Shown here in pieces: positions 58,390-64,000 of a stretch of DNA of 64,000 nt. Both the position numbers and the translations under genes were made by a program. The notes under the pieces are model-generated. The model was not told where the DNA came from, searched no databases, and saw only the letters and a list, made by a program, of their open reading frames with translations. The DNA lies in assembly GCF_001552215.1 (NCBI RefSeq), contig NZ_BCQT01000013.1, forward strand, positions 29,497 through 93,496, read 5' to 3'. Positions within the stretch are counted from its first letter, which is position 1. Every line of letters begins with the position of its first letter. The stretch is from Actinomadura macra NBRC 14102. Its GTDB lineage: Bacteria > Actinomycetota > Actinomycetes > Streptosporangiales > Streptosporangiaceae.

Positions 58390-61020
58390 ATGGCCAGGGG
58401 GCAGCTCCGCATCTACCTGGGGGCCGCCCCCGGAGTCGGGAAGACCTACGCCATGCTGTCGGAGGCCCATCGCCGTGCCGAGCGCGGCACGGACGTCGTC
58501 GTCGGCTACGTCGAGACCCACGACCGGCCCCGCACCGCCGCGCAGCTGGAGGGGCTGGAGGTGCTGCCGCGCGCGCGGTTCGCCTACCGCGGCGCCGAGT
58601 TCACCGAGCTGGACGTCACCGCCGTGATCGACCGCGCTCCCGAGGTCGTGCTCGTCGACGAGCTGGCCCACACCAACGCGCCCGGCGGCCGGCACGGCAA
58701 GCGCTGGCGGGACGTGGAGGACATCCTGGACGCCGGCATCCACGTCATCTCGACCGTCAACGTCCAGCACCTGGAGTCGGTCAACGACGTCGTGGAGGAG
58801 ATCACCGGCGTGCCGCAGCGCGAGACCGTCCCGGACGAGGTGGTCCGCCGCGCCGACCAGGTGGAGCTGGTCGACATGGCACCCGAGGCGCTGCGCCGCC
58901 GGATGGCGCACGGCAACGTCTACACGCCCGAGAAGGTGGACGCCGCCCTCTCCCACTACTTCCGCGTCGGCAACCTGACGGCGCTGCGCGAGCTGGCCCT
59001 GCTGTGGCTGGCCGGCAAGGTCGACGACCAGCTCGACCGGTACCGCAGCGAGCACGGCATCGGCGGCACCTGGGAGGCGCGGGAGCGGATCGTCGTCGCG
59101 CTGACCGGGGGGCCGGAGGGCGAGGCGCTGCTGCGCCGCGCGACCCGGATCGCCGCCCGCTCCAAGGGCGCCGACCTGCTCGCGGTGCACGTGGCGCGCG
59201 GCGACGGGCTGGCCGGGGCACGGCCACGCGACCTGGCCCGGCAGCGCGAGATCGTGGAAGGGCTGGGCGGCACTTACCACCAGGTCGTCGGGGACGACAT
59301 CCCGCGCGCGTTGCTGGACTTCGCGGGCGCCGTCAACGCCACGCAGCTCGTCCTCGGTGTGTCGCGGCGGCGCCGGATCGCGCAGCTGCTGCGACCGGGC
59401 ATCGGGGTGACGACGACGGCGATGTCCGGCACGATCGACGTCCACATGGTCACCCACGACCAGGCCCGGCGCGGCATCGTCCGCCCGGTGCGCGACGGCG
59501 GGCTGTCGGGGGGCCGGCGCCTCGCCGGGTTCCTGCTGGCCGCCTGCGGGCTGCCGCTGCTCACCTTCGGGCTCCTCCAGGCGCGTCCCGCGCTCGCGCT
59601 GCCGAGCGACATCCTGTTCTTCCTGGCGGCCGTGGTCGGGGTCGCGCTGGTCGGCGGGATGTGGCCGGCGCTGCTCACGGCTGTGGCCGGGTTCCTGCTG
59701 CTCAACTGGTACTTCACGCCGCCGCTGCATCATTTCACCGTCGCCGAGCAGGAGAACCTGATCTCGCTTGCGGTGTTCGTGCTGGTCGCCGTTGGCGTCA
59801 GCCTGGTCGTGGACCACGCCGCACGGCGCTCCCGCGAGGCCGCGAAGCTCGGCGGCGAGGCCGGGATGCTGTCGGCGCTCGCGGGCAACGTCCTGCGGGG
59901 CGAGCGGGCCCTGGACGCGCTGCTCGGACGGCTCCGCGAGACGTTCGGGCTGACGTCGGTCACGCTGCTGGAGCGGCCCGCCCCGGCCACGCCCGACAGC
60001 CACGGCGACCCGTCCGACTGGCGGATCGTCGCGACCGTCGGCGGGCGGCCCTGCACCGCGCCCGGCGAGGGCGACACCGAGATCCCGGTCGGCGACGACC
60101 TGACCCTGGCGATCCGGGGCCGGCCGCTGCCCGCCGGCGACCGGCGCGTCCTGGAGGCGTTCGCCGTCCAGGCCGCCGGGGCGCTGCGCCACCAGCGGCT
60201 GGAGGCCGAGGCGGAGCGGGCCCGCCCGCTGGAGGCCGCCGACCGGATGCGGACGGCGCTGCTCAACGCCGTCAGTCACGATCTGCGCACCCCGCTGGCC
60301 TCGGCCAAGGCCGCCGTCGACAGCCTCGCCACGTCCTCGGTCGAGTGGACGCCGAGCGAGCGCGAGGAACTGCTGGACACCGCCCGCCAGTCCCTCGACC
60401 GGCTCGACCGGCTGGTCGCCAACCTGCTCGACATGAGCCGGCTCCAGGCCGGTGTGCTCGGCATCGCGGCCCAGCCCATCGCACTGGAGGAGATGGTGCC
60501 GCGCGCTCTGGACGACCTGTTGGACGGCCGGGGCGGCGAGGCGGTGTCGCTCAGGCTCGGCGGGGATCTGCCGGAGGTCACCGCCGACCCGGCGCTGCTG
60601 GAGCGCATCCTGGTCAACCTGATCGCCAACGCGCTGCGGCACAGCCCGCCCGGCTCGCCCGTCCTCATCACGGCCGGCGCCATCCGCGACCGCGTCGAGC
60701 TGCGGATCGCCGACCGCGGCCCCGGTGTCCCGCGCGGCGACCGCGAGCGGATCTTCCTGCCATTCCAGCGGCTGGACGACCGCGACAACCACACCGGCGT
60801 CGGTCTCGGCCTCGCCCTGGCCCGCGGGTTGACGGAGGCGATGGGCGGCGAACTCGTCCCCGAGGACACCCCCGGCGGCGGGCTGACGATGATCGTCGCG
60901 CTGCCCGTCCACCGGCGCGTGCTGACCGGGCCGGACGAGGGGCCGGCGGCTGACCCGGGAGCGGACCCGGCCAAGGCACGCGGGGAGCCGTCCACCCGAG
61001 GCGAGGAGGGGGCGTCGTGA
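58390..61020 (+). CDS. kdpD: KdpD-type osmosensitive sensor histidine kinase
   Basis: 876 aa from ATG 58390, 9 bp after GAGAGG; an ATG at 58381 is also possible. N-terminal KdpD domain (about 5-215) with LRIYLGAAPGVGKTYAML and DELAHTNAPG, USP domain (about 225-350), four membrane helices (about 390-490), GAF-like region, then HisKA with SHDLRTPLASAKAAVD (phosphoacceptor His) and HATPase with NLIANALRHSPPGSPV, DRGPGVP and HTGVGLGLALARGL. Senses K+ or osmotic stress and phosphorylates KdpE. No kdpFABC pump genes adjoin, so its target lies elsewhere or differs. Confidence 0.93.
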   Translation: MARGQLRIYLGAAPGVGKTYAMLSEAHRRAERGTDVVVGYVETHDRPRTAAQLEGLEVLPRARFAYRGAEFTELDVTAVIDRAPEVVLVDELAHTNAPGGRHGKRWRDVEDILDAGIHVISTVNVQHLESVNDVVEEITGVPQRETVPDEVVRRADQVELVDMAPEALRRRMAHGNVYTPEKVDAALSHYFRVGNLTALRELALLWLAGKVDDQLDRYRSEHGIGGTWEARERIVVALTGGPEGEALLRRATRIAARSKGADLLAVHVARGDGLAGARPRDLARQREIVEGLGGTYHQVVGDDIPRALLDFAGAVNATQLVLGVSRRRRIAQLLRPGIGVTTTAMSGTIDVHMVTHDQARRGIVRPVRDGGLSGGRRLAGFLLAACGLPLLTFGLLQARPALALPSDILFFLAAVVGVALVGGMWPALLTAVAGFLLLNWYFTPPLHHFTVAEQENLISLAVFVLVAVGVSLVVDHAARRSREAAKLGGEAGMLSALAGNVLRGERALDALLGRLRETFGLTSVTLLERPAPATPDSHGDPSDWRIVATVGGRPCTAPGEGDTEIPVGDDLTLAIRGRPLPAGDRRVLEAFAVQAAGALRHQRLEAEAERARPLEAADRMRTALLNAVSHDLRTPLASAKAAVDSLATSSVEWTPSEREELLDTARQSLDRLDRLVANLLDMSRLQAGVLGIAAQPIALEEMVPRALDDLLDGRGGEAVSLRLGGDLPEVTADPALLERILVNLIANALRHSPPGSPVLITAGAIRDRVELRIADRGPGVPRGDRERIFLPFQRLDDRDNHTGVGLGLALARGLTEAMGGELVPEDTPGGGLTMIVALPVHRRVLTGPDEGPAADPGADPAKARGEPSTRGEEGAS

Positions 61021-61682
61021 CGCGCGTCCTGGTCGTCGACGACGAACCGCAGCTCCTGCGGGCGCTGCGCATCAACCTGCGCGCCCGCGACTACGAGGTC
61101 GAGGTCGCCGCCGACGGCACCACCGCGCTCCGCCGGGCCGGGGCGTGGAAGCCGGATCTGGTCGTCCTCGACCTCGGCCTGCCGGACATCCCGGGCATCG
61201 ACGTCATCCACGGGCTGCGCGGCTGGACGCACGTCCCGATCATCGTGTTGTCCGGCCGGGCCGGCAGCCAGGACAAGGTGGAGGCACTGGAAGCCGGTGC
61301 CGACGACTACGTGACCAAACCGTTCGACATCGAGGAACTCGTCGCCCGGATCCGCGCGGTGAGCCGCCGCATCTCCGTCACGGACACGTCGTGGTCCGTG
61401 GAGGTGGGGGAGCACACCATCGACCTCGTCAACAAGACGGTGACCGGCGACGTGCACCTCACACCCACCGAATGGGAACTGCTGGACGTGCTGCTCCGCA
61501 ACCCCGGCAAGCTCATCAGCCAGCGGCAACTCCTCACCACCGTCTGGGGTCCGTCCTATCTGCGCGAGACCAACTATCTGCGCCAGTACATGGCCCAGCT
61601 CCGCCGCAAGCTCGAAACCGATCCGGCGCACCCCCGTCACCTGCTGACCGAGCCGGGCATGGGCTATCGCTTCCAGCCCTGA
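61017..61682 (+). CDS. kdpE: KdpE-type OmpR-family response regulator
   Basis: 221 aa from GTG 61017, overlapping the kdpD stop. Receiver domain: acidic pair VVDDEPQ, phosphoacceptor Asp in VVLDLGLPD, Thr/Ser switch in IVLSGRAG and Lys in DDYVTKPFD. The C-terminal winged helix has LTPTEWELLDVLLRNPGKLI and YLRQYMAQLRRKLETDP, then LLTEPGMGYRFQP. Canonical KdpE length. It would bind the promoter of kdp genes and perhaps the direct repeats upstream of kdpD. Confidence 0.93.
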   Translation: MTRVLVVDDEPQLLRALRINLRARDYEVEVAADGTTALRRAGAWKPDLVVLDLGLPDIPGIDVIHGLRGWTHVPIIVLSGRAGSQDKVEALEAGADDYVTKPFDIEELVARIRAVSRRISVTDTSWSVEVGEHTIDLVNKTVTGDVHLTPTEWELLDVLLRNPGKLISQRQLLTTVWGPSYLRETNYLRQYMAQLRRKLETDPAHPRHLLTEPGMGYRFQP

Positions 61683-61797
61683 GGGGTGGTCCGCACCCGA
61701 ACCAGAAAACGGTCCACTTTCCGATCCATTGGCTCGTGTGGCCTGGGATCCGGCCTACCAGGCTGAGGCTGGAACAGCCGATGGAGGAGGGATCCGT

Positions 61798-63309
61798 ATG
61801 GGTGGGACCAGGACCGATGGGCGATTGTGGGCCATCTGCGACCTGAGAATGCCGGCCGCGCGGGAGGAGGCCGGACGGCACGAGTACGACGGGATCGTCC
61901 AGGACCTCTCCCCCGGAGGGGTGAAGCGCGCGCTCGGCGCGCTGGGCGGCGAGCGCTACACCGATCCGCATGATGAGGCCCACGCTGCGGCGGCCGAGGA
62001 GGCCCTGCGCGTGACGTTCGGGGAGCTGGAGCTGCACCGGGCCAATCCGATGTGGCACATCCAGAACCTGGATCTCGCCTGCTATGACCGCGCGTACGCG
62101 TCGGAGGAGCGGCGCCGGGAGGCGCGCCTCGCGCACCTGCGTGCCTGGCCCGAGGCGGTGGAGGCGGCGGTGCGAGCACTCGACCACGTCCCGGCGCCGC
62201 TGGCGGTGGCGACGCTGCCCGCCGCCCGCGGGCTCGGCCGCCTCCTGCCCGAGGGTGAGGAGGCCGCCAGGAAGGCGCACGCCCGGTTCGTCGCCATCGT
62301 GGAGTCGTGGGCCGAGCACGGCGATCCGTCGGCGGCGCTCGGCGGCGCCGCGCTGGCCCGCCTCGTCTCCTCGGCCGAGGCGCAGGAGATCGACCTGACG
62401 GATCTGGCGATGCTGGCCGAGGCCGAACGCGGGCGCGTGCGCGCCCTGCTGGACGAGGCATGCCGGCGCGTCGATCCGGACGCCACGTCCGCCGAGACGA
62501 TGCGCGCCCTGCTCGCCGACCATCCGGACGCGGGCCACCTGGTCGCCGAGGCGCGCGCGGTCACGGCGGAGGTGGTGGCGTGGACGGCCGAGCGCGGGCT
62601 GGTCCCCTACACCGATGGAGAGTGCCTGGTCGGCGAGGTGCCGCCGTCCCAGCCGGGGCAGGTGGCCACGATGACGGTCGCCGCCCCGTACGAGCCCGAC
62701 GGCCCGAGCTGGTTCCGCGTGAACCCGCCCGCCCCGTCCGCCTCCGAACGCGACCGGAAGGACTGGTTGTCGATCTTCAGCCGGACGACCCTGCCGAACA
62801 TCGCCATCCACGAGGTCGCGCCCGGTCACTTCTCCCACGGGCGGGCCAAGCGCCGCGCCGCGACCGACGTCCGCCGCACGCTGCACTCGGAGGGCTTCAC
62901 CGAGGGCTGGGCGCACTACTGCGAGGAACTCGCGGTGGAGGAGGGCTTCCGCCAGGGCGATCCCCGGCACGCGGCCGGGGTGTACCGCGACGCGCTCTGG
63001 CGCGTCACCCGGCTGGCCTGCGTCATCGGCCTGCACACCGGCGCGATGGACCTCGCCGAGGCCGAGCACCGGTTCAGCGCCGACGCCTTCCTGGACGGGC
63101 CGGCGGCCCGGACGGCGGCGCGCCGCGGGCTGACCGACCCGCTCTCCGGCTTCTCCTACACCACCGGGAAGCTCGCCATCCGCGGCCTGCGGGACCGCGC
63201 CAGGGCCGCCTGGGGGCCGCGGTTCACGTTGCCGCGCTTCCACGCCGCGCTGCTCGATCTCGGCGCCCCGCCGCTCGGCCTCCTGGACACCGCGCTGGAA
63301 CGCGGGTGA
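61798..63309 (+). CDS. DUF885-family (putative metallopeptidase) protein
   Basis: 503 aa from ATG 61798, after GGAGGAGGG. Central and C-terminal motifs NIAIHEVAPGHFSHGRAKRR (HExxH-like HEVAPGH) and SEGFTEGWAHYCEELAVEEG (Glu and His ligands) are the DUF885 hallmark. The family contains zinc-dependent hydrolases or peptidases of mostly unknown substrate. No signal peptide, so it is cytoplasmic. It is coupled to the LysE gene (GTGA overlap), which may export a product. Confidence 0.85.
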   Translation: MGGTRTDGRLWAICDLRMPAAREEAGRHEYDGIVQDLSPGGVKRALGALGGERYTDPHDEAHAAAAEEALRVTFGELELHRANPMWHIQNLDLACYDRAYASEERRREARLAHLRAWPEAVEAAVRALDHVPAPLAVATLPAARGLGRLLPEGEEAARKAHARFVAIVESWAEHGDPSAALGGAALARLVSSAEAQEIDLTDLAMLAEAERGRVRALLDEACRRVDPDATSAETMRALLADHPDAGHLVAEARAVTAEVVAWTAERGLVPYTDGECLVGEVPPSQPGQVATMTVAAPYEPDGPSWFRVNPPAPSASERDRKDWLSIFSRTTLPNIAIHEVAPGHFSHGRAKRRAATDVRRTLHSEGFTEGWAHYCEELAVEEGFRQGDPRHAAGVYRDALWRVTRLACVIGLHTGAMDLAEAEHRFSADAFLDGPAARTAARRGLTDPLSGFSYTTGKLAIRGLRDRARAAWGPRFTLPRFHAALLDLGAPPLGLLDTALERG

Positions 63310-63938
63310 TCCCCGAACCGGCACGGCTCCTGGCCTTCGTTGGCGCGGCCGCCGTCCTGATCCTCGTCCCGGGTCCCAACCTGGTCTACATCCTGACCCG
63401 CAGCGTCGCCCAGGGGCGGCGGGCGGGGCTGATGTCCGCGCTCGGCGTGGAGACGGGCACGCTCGTGCACATCGCCGCGGCGGTGCTGGGCCTGTCGTCG
63501 CTGATCGCGGCGTCGGGCGTCGCCTTCTCTGTCCTGAAGTACGCCGGCGCCGCGTATCTGGTCTACCTCGCCGTCCGGGCCCTGCTCCACAACGAACTGT
63601 TGGACGCGTCCGGCGGGGCCGAGCCGCTGCCGCCGGGCCGGCTGTTCCGGGACGGGCTCCTGGTGAACGTCCTCAACCCCAAGGTGGCACTGTTCTTCCT
63701 CGCCTTCCTTCCGCAGTTCCTGCCGGACGGGAGCGACACGGCGTCCGCGCACGCGCAGATGGCGGTCTTCGGGGTCGTGTTCTTCGTCCTCGCCCTGGCC
63801 CTGGACGTCACGTACGCCCTCGCCGGAGCACGGGCGAGGGACTGGCTGGGACGCCGTCCAAGGATCCTGCGACGGCAGCGCTTCGCCGTCGCCGGGATCT
63901 ACCTTCTCCTTGGTGCCTACGCCGTCCTGTCGGAGTGA
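63306..63938 (+). CDS. LysE/RhtB-family exporter
   Basis: 210 aa, five to six membrane helices. The early LILVPGPNLVYILTRSVAQG and GRRAGLMSALGVETGTLVHI are the LysE family signature; NVLNPKVALFFLAFLPQFLP is the second. GTG 63306 overlaps the DUF885 stop. LysE/RhtB proteins export amino acids or related small molecules. The coupling with a putative peptidase suggests removal of an amino-acid product; inference only. Confidence 0.88.
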   Translation: MIPEPARLLAFVGAAAVLILVPGPNLVYILTRSVAQGRRAGLMSALGVETGTLVHIAAAVLGLSSLIAASGVAFSVLKYAGAAYLVYLAVRALLHNELLDASGGAEPLPPGRLFRDGLLVNVLNPKVALFFLAFLPQFLPDGSDTASAHAQMAVFGVVFFVLALALDVTYALAGARARDWLGRRPRILRRQRFAVAGIYLLLGAYAVLSE

Positions 63939-64000
63939 GCCGGCGCGGGCTCCGCTCATGAGTGTGCCCGGTCCGGCCTTCCTACCCCTGTGGAGAAAGG

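Noticed and set aside
58342..60912. Minus-strand open frame of about 850 codons opposite kdpD
   Set aside because: Gln/Arg/Gly-rich shadow of kdpD, which has complete KdpD, HisKA and HATPase motifs.
1..64000. tRNA, rRNA, CRISPR array, insertion sequence or integrase
   Set aside because: Looked for by eye; no cloverleaf-like sequence, regular repeat-spacer array, transposase motif or attachment-site duplication was seen. Sequence search tools could still find a diverged tRNA.

Overview
This is a high-GC actinobacterial chromosome segment (strong G/C third-position bias, GTG starts, many 4-bp stop/start overlaps). Gene content and protein style suggest a filamentous actinomycete, possibly of the Thermomonosporaceae/Actinomadura type; the genus is a guess. 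About two thirds of the window is a steroid-catabolism island. No rRNA, tRNA, CRISPR array or intact transposase was seen.

Layout. 0-8.2 kb: a partial F420-type oxidoreductase, an IclR regulator, hsaB, and a divergent operon hsaD-kstD-kshB-hsaA-hsaC for opening rings A/B. 8.2-11 kb: gene wreckage, namely a flavoprotein N-terminus joined to a collapsed selenoneine/ergothioneine-synthase-like gene and an SDR fragment, around an intact TusA-like/diiron fusion protein. 11-24 kb: kshA with a tiny four-cysteine partner, a second hsaA, a secreted lipase coupled to a second kstD-like gene, a KstR-like TetR gene, two hydroxysteroid-dehydrogenase-type SDRs, a FadA5-like thiolase, a fused FadE34-like dehydrogenase, a thioesterase and an M48 peptidase. 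25-33 kb: an acyl-CoA synthetase, a collapsed SDR, and a branched-chain-type ABC importer (binding protein, fused LivH-LivM permease, a frameshifted LivG, LivF). 33-41.5 kb: an igr-like side-chain operon (OYE reductase, FadD17-like ligase, two FadE subunits, ChsH2, ChsH1, Ltp2-like aldolase, MaoC hydratase).

41.5-53.5 kb is different: lower GC in part and accessory genes (variant cis-prenyltransferase with a small membrane protein, tandem DUF4360 secreted proteins, an XRE/ATPase pair, a TetR-methyltransferase pair with twin palindromic operators, a CadD transporter, an I36 inhibitor), mixed with decayed genes (GNAT, MarR, epoxide hydrolase, histidine kinase). 53.7-58.1 kb holds a C/D-ring (HIP) set: fadD3, a heteromeric FadE pair and an enoyl-CoA hydratase. 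The end carries kdpDE without kdpFABC, a DUF885 protein and a LysE exporter.

How it works together (inference from families). A steroid acid enters by the Liv-type importer. The side chain is CoA-activated (FadD17-like), dehydrogenated (FadE pairs, FadE34-like), hydrated (ChsH1/H2) and cleaved by Ltp2/DUF35 or the thiolase. The nucleus is oxidised by 3-alpha-HSD and KstD, 9-hydroxylated by KshA/KshB, hydroxylated by HsaA/HsaB, cleaved by HsaC and hydrolysed by HsaD. FadD3 and its partners start C/D-ring breakdown. The 3-alpha-HSD, the side-chain set without CYP125 and the absence of Mce4 suggest bile-acid-like rather than cholesterol substrates. The main new observation is a shared 15-bp palindrome, consensus TCCCGSTGAGCGGGA, in seven intergenic regions between 2.3 and 33 kb. 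It appears to tie the island into one regulon under a regulator that is not a classical KstR.
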